Positions 52,586 through 60,597 of a stretch of 64,000 nt of DNA are shown piece after piece. Made by a program: the position numbers and the translations under genes. The notes under the pieces are model-generated. The model was given only the letters and a program-made list of their open reading frames with translations, was not told where the DNA came from and did not search any database. The first letter of the stretch is position 1, and each line of letters opens with the position of its first letter. The DNA comes from Bacteroides gallinarum DSM 18171 = JCM 13658 (GTDB taxonomy: Bacteria > Bacteroidota > Bacteroidia > Bacteroidales > Bacteroidaceae): contig NZ_KB894121.1 of the NCBI RefSeq assembly GCF_000374365.1, positions 62,001-126,000 of the forward strand, read 5' to 3'.

Positions 52586-53155
52586 ATGAAGAAGGTATAT
52601 ACGCGTACTGGAGATAAGGGTATGACGGGCATTCACGGCGGAGCACGTGTTCCCAAGGATGATATACGTATCGAGGCGAACGGCTGCCTGGATGAGCTGA
52701 ATGCCGTAATAGGTGTCGTGCGTTCCATGCTTCCGGCAGGGGATAGCTGGCAGGAGCTGTTGCATGCCATTCAAAGGGAGTTAATGACGGTAATGAGCCA
52801 TGTGGCTACTCCAGGCGGTGTAACGAACCCTAATCCGCTTTCTGCCGCCGGGCTGACCTTGCGCTGCGAGCAGGAAATGGATGCCATGACTGCCACATTG
52901 AAGGAGCACGGGTATTTTCTTCTGCCCGGCGGTACGCCCGTTTCTGCGCAACTGCATTTTGCCCGTACGGTGGCGCGGCGTGCGGAACGGCGCTTGTGGA
53001 CGCTTCACCGCCAGTCGCCGCTCAATGAGGATATTCTGCGTTTCGTAAACCGCTTATCCGACCTTTTCTTTGTCATGGCGCGCATGGAGATGCAACGGCA
53101 GGATTGGCCGGAGGAGAAGTGGCAGGAGTTCGCTTATAAGAGGAAAAGGCTATGA
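52586..53155 (+). CDS. PduO-type ATP:cob(I)alamin adenosyltransferase
   Basis: The 189-residue enzyme attaches the adenosyl group to cobalt. The family signature is YTRTGDKGMTGIHGGARVPK at the N-terminus, then EANGCLDELNAVIGVVRS and ARTVARRAERRLWTL (ATP-site arginines). It follows cbiA closely, consistent with adenosylation of cobyrinate diamide. Its end overlaps the convergent gene by six bases. Confidence 0.93.
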   Translation: MKKVYTRTGDKGMTGIHGGARVPKDDIRIEANGCLDELNAVIGVVRSMLPAGDSWQELLHAIQRELMTVMSHVATPGGVTNPNPLSAAGLTLRCEQEMDAMTATLKEHGYFLLPGGTPVSAQLHFARTVARRAERRLWTLHRQSPLNEDILRFVNRLSDLFFVMARMEMQRQDWPEEKWQEFAYKRKRL

Positions 53156-53857
53156 CGGTTCTTTTATATCGACTAAGGTCTTGATTGTACGGCTTTTTTC
53201 TTTGGGGGTGTATTCTTCGCTTTTTACCAAGCCTATGTCTTTGGCGTACCATTCGGTTATGTTGCTCGTTTCGGAGAAGAATAGAAAGAATGTCGCTTTT
53301 ATGGTATAGGTTATTTTCATGCAGTCGAACTCTCCGGCGGGTGTCTCGATTCGTTCGAGGCCTTGATATTCTCCGCTGAGGGTGGTCGTCATTTTGGCTG
53401 GACCGGCTTTTATTGTGAATTTGCTTGTTTTTATTTTCTCGCCTTTTTTGAGGCGGTCGTTCAGCGATATGCTGATAGTGCCTTTGGAGCTGAACTTCTT
53501 TTTTATCTCTTCTTCTTTCTTCTTGTCTTCTACGATAATTCTCATCTCGTCGTACAGGGATGTTTCGTCCATTATGTATATGATTGTGTTGCCGTGGGTA
53601 TAGGCTATCTTTTGCCGGGACATGTTTCCCTTTGTCTGTCCGTTGCGGGGCAGGACGGAATCGCTCTGTGTTATGTAGAGCGTATCGTTGCTTGCCGCAG
53701 TGTGTTCTATGAAAGAGAGGATGCGGTGGGTAGCGTCGTTGCTGCTGTTGTGGCTTTCATAGTAGAGGCGTTTGGCGGAAGTGTTGTAATATTGGGCATT
53801 CACGGTAACGGAATGTGCCAACGTAGCCAGTAAAAAAACGAATAGGGTCTTTTTCAT
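53150..53857 (-). CDS. Exported DUF3108/TapB-like protein
   Basis: The 235-residue product has a signal peptide (MKKTLFVFLLATLAHSVTVN) and a beta-rich body with LSGEYQGLERIETPAGEFDC, the characteristic turn of DUF3108-like proteins, followed by TEWYAKDIGLVKSEEY. The middle has a short charged stretch (EDKKKEEEIKKKF). Such proteins are periplasmic or outer-membrane associated and of unknown function in Bacteroides. Confidence 0.7.
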   Translation of the reverse strand: MKKTLFVFLLATLAHSVTVNAQYYNTSAKRLYYESHNSSNDATHRILSFIEHTAASNDTLYITQSDSVLPRNGQTKGNMSRQKIAYTHGNTIIYIMDETSLYDEMRIIVEDKKKEEEIKKKFSSKGTISISLNDRLKKGEKIKTSKFTIKAGPAKMTTTLSGEYQGLERIETPAGEFDCMKITYTIKATFFLFFSETSNITEWYAKDIGLVKSEEYTPKEKSRTIKTLVDIKEPS

Positions 53858-53907
53858 AGTATCGGATGTTGTTATGAGTTTGTTTATGTTTTCTTGGAGA
53901 ACGGGGA

Positions 53908-54044
53908 GTTACGGCGGCTTTGCGTTACAGTAGCTTTGTGTTACAGCAGCTTTATTAAGTAGCTTTTGTTACAGTAGCTTTGTGTTACAGCAGCTTTACA
54001 GCGGTCTTGCATTACAATAGTCTTGCATTACAGCAGCCTTAGGT
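53908..54044. repeat. GTTACAGCAGCTTT array at the 3' end of pncB
   Basis: About nine copies of a 16-bp unit (GTTACAGTAGCTTTGT and variants) run from 53908 to 54044. The final unit, ATTACAGCAGCCTTA, is the pncB stop codon plus its last four codons. The array therefore looks like outward duplication of the gene's own 3' end. Confidence 0.85.
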
Positions 54045-55191
54045 CGTACAGACATGCCCGTACTTCTTCTTCGCTGCCTACGTGCTTTCCTTCGTCGTCG
54101 GACAGTTTCACGCATTCGCGCCACTCCTGGTTGACGTTCATCTTGCACCGGGTGAGCTTCATCACGATGTTGGAGGGCTTGAAGCCGGTATCGTTGGTAA
54201 GGTTGGTTCCGATGCCGAAGGAGCAGCGTATTCTGCCGCGGCAGTATTGTTGTATGTCGAGGGCTTTGCCGAAGTCGAGGGCGTTGCTGAATACGATTGT
54301 CTTGGTGGTGGAGTCGATGCCCAGTTCGCGATAGCGGGCAATCAGCTTGTCGGCGAACTTGAATTCGTCTCCGGAGTCGCAGCGTACGCCGTCGAACAGT
54401 TTCGCCTGTTTGCGGCTCAGGTTCGTGAGGAATACATCGGAGGTGTAGGTATCGGACAGGGCGATGCCCAAATCTCCGTCGTACACGTTCACCCAGTTTT
54501 CCAGCGCCATGTAATTGGCGTGCTTGTAGCCGAACTGTGCTCCGTGGAACATGAACCATTCGTGCGGGTGCGTTCCCATCATCTTGATGCCGTATTTCAT
54601 GGCGAAATGGCAGTTGGAGGTTCCTGTGCAGTATTGGGAGGTTTGTTTCAGGTAGCCGATAACCTTGTCTTGCACATCGAACGAGAAGCGCCGGCGTGTT
54701 CCGAACTCCGAGAAGGGGAGCCGGTGCTCGTTGGACAGTGCGACTTTTTCTGCCAGCTTGCCGGCAAGCTCGTCCGGGTTGGCTACGTTGCCGAGTACCC
54801 GGTTCTTGATTTCCGATACAATGGCGAGCAGGGGCACTTCGTAGAGGGTGGCTTTGTACAGGTAGTCTGTAACTTCGATGCTCAGGTGGCGGTCTTTGTC
54901 CAGGGAGATGTTTATCTTATCGGGCTGGAACCGGAAGGAGGACAGCCATTCCCAGTAGACTCCCGGCAGGAAACGGCAGTGCCGGGTCATGTATTCCAGT
55001 TCTTCGCCGGATAGTGCCACCCGGGAGAGGGCAGCAACGGCTTCTTGGAGTTGTTTCAGGAACTCGTCCGTATAGGCTGTCTCGTCCCGGTCTTTGAAAC
55101 TGAATGTTCCTATGGCATAGGGGAACAGCTTGATGTAAGCATACGAGGTCGTAAACTTGTAAAGGTCTGTATCGAGAATGGTATGAATCAT
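54028..55191 (-). CDS. pncB: Nicotinate phosphoribosyltransferase PncB
   Basis: PncB makes nicotinate mononucleotide from nicotinate, PRPP and ATP in NAD salvage. The 387-residue product starts MIHTILDTDLYKFTTSYAYI and has FGTRRRFSFDVQDKV, MGTHPHEWFMFHGAQFGYKH (in part) and GVRCDSGDEFKFADK with the PRPP-binding end FGIGTNLTNDTG. It stands alone on the minus strand. A link to cobalamin is possible through lower-ligand activation, but this enzyme is housekeeping. Confidence 0.94.
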   Translation of the reverse strand: MIHTILDTDLYKFTTSYAYIKLFPYAIGTFSFKDRDETAYTDEFLKQLQEAVAALSRVALSGEELEYMTRHCRFLPGVYWEWLSSFRFQPDKINISLDKDRHLSIEVTDYLYKATLYEVPLLAIVSEIKNRVLGNVANPDELAGKLAEKVALSNEHRLPFSEFGTRRRFSFDVQDKVIGYLKQTSQYCTGTSNCHFAMKYGIKMMGTHPHEWFMFHGAQFGYKHANYMALENWVNVYDGDLGIALSDTYTSDVFLTNLSRKQAKLFDGVRCDSGDEFKFADKLIARYRELGIDSTTKTIVFSNALDFGKALDIQQYCRGRIRCSFGIGTNLTNDTGFKPSNIVMKLTRCKMNVNQEWRECVKLSDDEGKHVGSEEEVRACLYDLRLL

Positions 55192-55350
55192 CGTATTCTG
55201 TTTTTTAGTCGCTACATTAAATCGGGGATGAAGATAGTAACTTTTTCTTAATTACCGGCATTAATCTGTTAACAACCTCGTATTCCTATTAAACCATGTT
55301 ATAAGTGGCGCCCGGAGAGGCCGATAATTTGGAGGTTTTCGGAAAATACG

Positions 55351-55358
55351 TACCTTTG
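55351..55358 (+). promoter_or_regulatory. -7 box for the candidate small RNA
   Basis: TACCTTTG matches TAnnTTTG; TTTGG at 55328-55332 is at a suitable -33 distance. No gene follows on this strand before a terminator 50 bases on. Confidence 0.6.
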
Positions 55359-55363
55359 TAATG

Positions 55364-55432
55364 TGTTTTTCATAGTATTAGATTTAAGGTTAACAAAAAA
55401 GATTGGCTGTCTGGGATAGATAGCCTTTTTTT
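55364..55432 (+). ncRNA. Candidate small RNA of about 70 nt
   Basis: The unit runs from the expected start point through an A/T-rich body to a terminator: GGCTGTCT (55405-55412) pairs with AGATAGCC (55418-55425), followed by seven T. No reading frame of note is inside. I recall similar multi-copy promoter-leader-hairpin units from Bacteroides genomes, where paralogous small RNA families exist; membership is not verified here. Confidence 0.55.
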
Positions 55433-55442
55433 ATGCCTTTAT

Positions 55443-55648
55443 GTTACTTCCGCTTATAAATCCGTATGTTGCTTCGTTTATAAATCTGTCTGTTTACTTT
55501 TGCTTATAAGGTTGGTTGCTTTTATTTATAAAGCTTGTTTTTGCTTATAAGCTTGTTTGTTTTTACTTATAAGCTTGTTTGTTTTTGCTTATAAGTCTGT
55601 TTGCTTTTACTTATAAAGCTTGTTTGTTTCGTTTATAAATCCGGTTCG
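55443..55648. repeat. CTTATAAGCTTGTTTG array at the 3' end of the ABC permease gene
   Basis: About nine copies of a 22-25-bp unit (GTTTTTGCTTATAAGCTTGT and variants) lie downstream of the ABC permease. The stop codon and final residues (YKRNKQAL) are coded by the last copies, so the array overlaps the gene end. Confidence 0.85.
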
Positions 55649-57992
55649 TAGTGTGCAATGCCAGCGCGCCGTACACGATTACCTGTATCCATAGCGTAAG
55701 CATTTGGGGCAGGATGCCGGCAATGCCGGCTCCCATTGAATTCAGCTTTACGAAAGCGAGTGCGGCGGGGGCTACGGGGAAGATGTAGTGTGCTGCCTGC
55801 CAGTACCACGGCATCAGCTCCAGCGGATAGGAAACGCCGGAGAGGAAGATGTATCCCACGGAGAAGAAGGCTATCATCAGCAGCGGGGCTTCCGAGTCGG
55901 TGAACCAGCGGGAAACAGCGAGCGCGAAGAAGCTGGTGGCGAGCAGGAAGGGAATCATCATGGTAATGATGTCCATGCCGTGCCCGATATGGGGAATGCT
56001 GAAGATGTGCGGGAGCAGCCCCAGCAGGAACAGGGAGAATACGGCGTACAACATGACGTACACGAAAGTCCTGCCGGAAACGATGCACAGCACGTTTTTC
56101 AGTGAACGGGCGTTCATCGTGAAGATGCCTTTCCGCCTTGCTTCCGCCTCTGCACCCGTGAGCATGGCAATCACCATTAGCATTGTCTGGAAGATGATGA
56201 CAATCATTACGGCGGGAATCAGGTAGGAGCCGTAGCCTTCGGTGTAGTTGTATAGGGCTGTTCCCGATACTTCGACGGGGGCGGAGGATGCCACTGCCAG
56301 CAATCCTTGCGGTGGCAGGAACACAGTCCCGGCAGTGCGGTGAGCATCGTTCACGGCAAGCATGACGCGCGTTCCGGCTTCCTGCAATCCTTTGAAGTCG
56401 AGGAAGGCGTTCGTAGCGGCGTAAAGGGTAAAGACGGAGGTTTCGCCGCGGGCAACACGTGTCTCGAAGTCGGAGGGGAGGTAGAATATACCGGCTACTT
56501 CGCCTTTTTTCATCCATTCGCGGGCTTCGAGGATATTGGGTGTGCAGGCGTAGACCGAGGTCTGCGGGGCTGCATCCAACCAGCGTACGTACTCCCTGCT
56601 TAGCGGGGAGTGGGATAAATCGACCACGGCAACCGGGGCTTCGCGTACCAGGTTGGGGGCATACATATAGTTGTAGAGCAGTCCGTAGAGGAATATGCCG
56701 CCTGCCAGTACCAGCAGGATTGCCGGATTGGTGGAGATAGCTTTCCATTCGTGGCGGATAATGCCGCTTAACGGGGTTGCTTCGTTTGCAGCGGTACGGG
56801 ATAATGCTTTGTTTTCCGTGACGGTTTTCTGCATCTGCTTTTTCAATACGGGCAGGATGAGCGTGCCTGATAGCAGGAACACGAAAAGTACGGCTACCGG
56901 TTGCCAGAGATAGGCGAAGCCTGCATCGAAATAAATCATCGCTTGTGTTGCCTCGGTGAAATGGCGTACCGGAAACAGGTAGGAGGCGGCATAGACCGGT
57001 GCATACATCGCCGTTACCGGAAAGGTGACTCCGGACAATGTAGCGCCCAGCGAGCCTATCATCGACACTGCGCTGATTGTATAGGCTATCTTGGGGAAAA
57101 CAGAGAATATGAGTACCGCCAATGCTTGTGTAGCTATGATAAAGAGTACTGTTACGGCGTTCATCAGCCATAGGCTGCCCTGGAAGGGTATGTGCAGCGG
57201 GCCGAACAGTACGTAGTTTGCCAGTATGCCTATAACCGAGAATAGGAGGGTGTAGGGCAGTAGCTTTCCTGTAACGGCGGTAAGGATACGGGCGTTTTGC
57301 AGGTTGCCGGGGTCTTTGCCGGCGGGTATGGCAGCCTGGAGCCATTGATGCACCGTACCGAACTTGAATTCGCTGCCTATGGCGTAGACCGTTACAAGCA
57401 GGATGAGTATCTGGAACAGTATGAAGAAGAAAGGCTGGCTCAGGTAAATGGAATAATTCATATCCGGATTATAGAGCGGATGTGTATCGGCCTCTACCGG
57501 AAGGAGGAAGGTTTGCATCTGCTCTTGTCCTACTCCCAGCGCTTCCGCCCGTACGATGACGGGGGATAGCGCTACGGGTGCAAGCGTGGTTTCAAAAGCT
57601 GCCATTAGTTCGCTTCCCACTGAGAGGAGTGCATAATGGTAGTAGTAGGTCAGGGTGGCGTCCGTACCGCTTACCGCTTTCTGCTCGAAACGGGGCGGAA
57701 TGGACAGGTAGCCGTATATCTCCTTCCGTTGTAATGCTTGCCGGGCGGAGGCTTCGTCGGTGAAGTGCTCCGTGACATGGAAAGTGGGCGCTGCCGATAT
57801 ACGGCGGGAGATATTGCGCGAAGTAGCCGTGTTGTCCTGGTCTACAATGCCTATGGGTATGTTTTCCATTTGTCCGCTCCCGAAGATTGTAGCCATGAAG
57901 AACAGGCAGAACAGGGGCAGGATGAGGCATACGCCGAGGTAAAGACGGCGTGAGGTCATACGGTTCCATTCGCGGAGAAATACTTTATTCAT
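55611..57992 (-). CDS. Tandem ABC-2 type permease (two fused half-units)
   Basis: The 793-residue membrane protein holds two consecutive ABC-2/YhgE-like permease units. Each starts with an amphipathic REWNRM or RHEWKA segment, then a large exported loop (IGIVDQDNTATSRNIS; VAVVDLSHSPLSREYV) and five or so membrane segments. Normally these are two separate genes. No ATP-binding gene lies in the operon, so an ATPase from elsewhere or an unusual mechanism is needed. It is the last gene of a TolC-HlyD-permease operon for efflux. Confidence 0.83.
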   Translation of the reverse strand: MNKVFLREWNRMTSRRLYLGVCLILPLFCLFFMATIFGSGQMENIPIGIVDQDNTATSRNISRRISAAPTFHVTEHFTDEASARQALQRKEIYGYLSIPPRFEQKAVSGTDATLTYYYHYALLSVGSELMAAFETTLAPVALSPVIVRAEALGVGQEQMQTFLLPVEADTHPLYNPDMNYSIYLSQPFFFILFQILILLVTVYAIGSEFKFGTVHQWLQAAIPAGKDPGNLQNARILTAVTGKLLPYTLLFSVIGILANYVLFGPLHIPFQGSLWLMNAVTVLFIIATQALAVLIFSVFPKIAYTISAVSMIGSLGATLSGVTFPVTAMYAPVYAASYLFPVRHFTEATQAMIYFDAGFAYLWQPVAVLFVFLLSGTLILPVLKKQMQKTVTENKALSRTAANEATPLSGIIRHEWKAISTNPAILLVLAGGIFLYGLLYNYMYAPNLVREAPVAVVDLSHSPLSREYVRWLDAAPQTSVYACTPNILEAREWMKKGEVAGIFYLPSDFETRVARGETSVFTLYAATNAFLDFKGLQEAGTRVMLAVNDAHRTAGTVFLPPQGLLAVASSAPVEVSGTALYNYTEGYGSYLIPAVMIVIIFQTMLMVIAMLTGAEAEARRKGIFTMNARSLKNVLCIVSGRTFVYVMLYAVFSLFLLGLLPHIFSIPHIGHGMDIITMMIPFLLATSFFALAVSRWFTDSEAPLLMIAFFSVGYIFLSGVSYPLELMPWYWQAAHYIFPVAPAALAFVKLNSMGAGIAGILPQMLTLWIQVIVYGALALHTTNRIYKRNKQAL

Positions 57993-58054
57993 TGTATGAT
58001 ATTTAATCGTTATATATTTGCATAAATTAGTTCTTTTATGTTTCGCTTTGTGTT

Positions 58055-59038
58055 TTACATTTTAACGAGTACCGACATTCCCGGCCGAAGGCCTTCTACT
58101 GCTTGTACGGGGCGTGCGTGGATTTCGAAAGTCTGCATGTCGTAGCTGCCCGCCTGCTTGGTGGATTTCCAGGTGGCGAAGCTACCCAGCGGGCTGATGT
58201 AGTAGATACGGAACTCTATGTCTTTCTTGTCGAGGGCGGGTACATCGGCTTTGAATGTGCCGCCCATTTTAAACTGCGGCATCAGGTCTTCACGGATATT
58301 CAGGACTGCGTGTGCGTCGCTCATTACTACCAGGCTCATAATGGGTGTGCCCGGAGCAACCAGTTCGCCCCGCTTGGGGAAGATTGTGGCTATCTGTCCG
58401 TCTTCGGGAGCTGTGAGCCTGGAATCTACCAGGAGGGCGGATACTTCGTCTACCGTACTGCGTGCGGCATCTACGAGGCTGCGGGCAGCGGCACGGTCTT
58501 CGCTCCGGGCGCCGTCCAACGCCATTTGGTATTGTTGGTATGCCGCACGCTCGGCTGCTTGAGCGGCTTTGTACATGGCTTCTGCCTCGTCCTTGCGCTG
58601 CGAGGTGACTACGCTGTCTTTGTACAAGGTGAGAATACGCTGGTAGGTGGTCTGGGCAAGGGTGAGGTCGCTTTGTGCCTTGTTCCATAGCTGCCGGGCG
58701 GTGGCGGTGATTTGCCGGCGCGTACCGGCATCTATCTTTTTGTTCTGTTCCTGCGCTACTTGTTCTAGGGCGTTTACCTGGCGGTATTTGGCTTCGATAA
58801 CGGGGCTGTTGATGACGACGAGTGTGTCGCCTGCCTTTACCCAGTCTCCCTCGTCTACAAGGAAGGAGTCGATGCGTCCTGGGAGCTTTCCGCTGATACG
58901 TATTTCCGTGGTTTCCACTTGTCCTTGCAACACCATGGGTTGCCGGTCTATGAGTGACATTCCGATAACCGATACCGCTACGGTAGCGATTAGGATAACG
59001 ATGAATGTAATACTGATACTTTTATTGCTGATATTCAT
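58055..59038 (-). CDS. HlyD-family periplasmic adaptor protein
   Basis: The start was placed at the ATG at 59038 (MNISNKSISITFIVILIATV), which begins the membrane anchor; 327 residues. The biotinyl-lipoyl-like halves are ISGKLPGRIDSFLVDEGDWV and SRLTAPEDGQIATIFPKRGE, with a coiled-coil hairpin in between (residues about 90-200). It bridges the inner-membrane permease and the TolC-like channel coded on either side. Confidence 0.9.
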   Translation of the reverse strand: MNISNKSISITFIVILIATVAVSVIGMSLIDRQPMVLQGQVETTEIRISGKLPGRIDSFLVDEGDWVKAGDTLVVINSPVIEAKYRQVNALEQVAQEQNKKIDAGTRRQITATARQLWNKAQSDLTLAQTTYQRILTLYKDSVVTSQRKDEAEAMYKAAQAAERAAYQQYQMALDGARSEDRAAARSLVDAARSTVDEVSALLVDSRLTAPEDGQIATIFPKRGELVAPGTPIMSLVVMSDAHAVLNIREDLMPQFKMGGTFKADVPALDKKDIEFRIYYISPLGSFATWKSTKQAGSYDMQTFEIHARPVQAVEGLRPGMSVLVKM

Positions 59039-59064
59039 TATGGTAGTATTTATTGGGTTGGAAG

Positions 59065-60486
59065 TTATTTGATAGGCCGGGAGTCTGGGGAGTTCACGGC
59101 ATTCATTCTTGTAAACTGTTCGGGTATCCCGCATAGCGCCAGCAGGTTCATCAGCGCCACGTCGTATTCGTAGTACGCAGCCAGGCGGGCGACGCGTGCC
59201 GTAGCCAGCATGGTTTCGGCATCTACTACTTCAGTGCTTGTTGCCATTCCTTCCGTGAAGGATTTCTTGCGGATGCGTACCAGCTCTTCGCTCAACTCGA
59301 TAGTGGTGTTCAGGGCGCGTACGTTGTCCTGTGCTTTCTGCATCTGCGTGTAGAGTTTGTCGATGCCTACGCTTAAATCGTCTTTGGCTTTTTCTTCGCC
59401 TATGGCAAGGGTTTGCCGGGCTATCTTGGACTGGCGTATCCGTTTCTCACGCGCCAGGCCGTCGAAGAGGTTCCAGGTAAATCCTACTCCTATCATGGTG
59501 CGGGGAACGAGGTTGCTCGGGATGCCGTGGGCGTATAGTGTCTGCTTGCCGAACAGTGCGATGTCGGGCAGGTATCCGCTCTGGTCGATACGGAGCTGCT
59601 GCTCGGCGATGTGCGACTGTAACCGTAACTGGTTGACGGTGTAGTTTTCGGTGTGCATGGCTTGCAGGAACTCTTCTTTGGCAGGCAGGGCGGTGTTTAT
59701 AAAGAGTGGGGAAACGGGTTCTATGTCGCAGGTGTCTTTCAGGTCGAGCAGTGTGCGCAGGGCGTTCTGCAGAACGGCGGCTTCTTTCCGGGAAGCTTCC
59801 AGCGCACGTTGCGCCTCGTCCATGTTTACCTGGGCAAAGAGTCGTCCGGCTTTGTCTGTCATCCCGGCGGCTTCGAGCTTCAGCGCATTTTCGTAATGGC
59901 GTTGCAGGCTGTTGTAGGTGTCTTGGCGTACCCGTACGACTTCTTGCGCCAGGCGTAACCCGAAGTAGCTCTCTGCCAAGAGGGTTCGTTGCGTTGCATC
60001 GGCTTGTGCACGGTTCTCGCGTGCCATGTCAATCATTGCATTGCCTATTTTACCGGCACGGATGCGTTTTCCTCCGGAGAATACGACCCATTCGGCGGTG
60101 AGGCCTACGGAGGTGAGGTTACGCGGCGTGAGCGGAAAGGCGAGTGTGTGGCTGCCTATCTGGTCGAGGATGCTGCCGATGAGTTGGTCGTCCGGAACCA
60201 GGTTGTGCACGAAGTCTTTGGCGGGGTCTGTGAATTGCGAAAGGGACTGCTTTACTTCTATCTTTTCGGACAGGTGTACGAATGTGCCCGCACCTTGCAG
60301 GCTCGGATACCAGAGGGCGTTCAGCTTGTCGCGTTCCGCACGGGCGCTTTCAATGCCTTTGTCGGCTATCTTCAGGCTGCGGTTTCCCTCCTGCATCTGC
60401 CGTAGGGCGTCATCGAAGCTCAGGGGGAGGGTTTGTGCCGTTACCGAACCCGCTCCCAGGAGGATAGTGAGTAAGATTTGTTTCAT
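59065..60486 (-). CDS. TolC-family outer-membrane efflux channel
   Basis: The 473-residue product has a signal peptide (MKQILLTILLGAGSVTAQ) and the duplicated TolC pattern: LSFDDALRQMQEGNRSLKIA at the start, long helical hairpins with SYFGLRLAQEVVRVRQDTYN, and the second repeat KSFTEGMATSTEVVDAETML. It is the first gene of the efflux operon, 26 bases before the HlyD gene. Substrate unknown. Confidence 0.92.
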   Translation of the reverse strand: MKQILLTILLGAGSVTAQTLPLSFDDALRQMQEGNRSLKIADKGIESARAERDKLNALWYPSLQGAGTFVHLSEKIEVKQSLSQFTDPAKDFVHNLVPDDQLIGSILDQIGSHTLAFPLTPRNLTSVGLTAEWVVFSGGKRIRAGKIGNAMIDMARENRAQADATQRTLLAESYFGLRLAQEVVRVRQDTYNSLQRHYENALKLEAAGMTDKAGRLFAQVNMDEAQRALEASRKEAAVLQNALRTLLDLKDTCDIEPVSPLFINTALPAKEEFLQAMHTENYTVNQLRLQSHIAEQQLRIDQSGYLPDIALFGKQTLYAHGIPSNLVPRTMIGVGFTWNLFDGLAREKRIRQSKIARQTLAIGEEKAKDDLSVGIDKLYTQMQKAQDNVRALNTTIELSEELVRIRKKSFTEGMATSTEVVDAETMLATARVARLAAYYEYDVALMNLLALCGIPEQFTRMNAVNSPDSRPIK

Positions 60487-60568
60487 ATGTCAAGTTTATC
60501 GTTTAGGTTAGAGTGATAATCTTCAAACACTCTTTCTTTTCTATTGTTCAATCTACCGCTCTTTTTAC

Positions 60569-60576
60569 TACCTTTG
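60569..60576 (+). promoter_or_regulatory. -7 box for cbiP
   Basis: TACCTTTG matches TAnnTTTG. The expected transcript start (about 60583) lies only about 15 bases before the ATG at 60598, so the leader is very short and the in-frame ATG at 60586 would be nearly leaderless. Confidence 0.55.
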
Positions 60577-60597
60577 CAGCAGGAAATGCAAGAGTAT

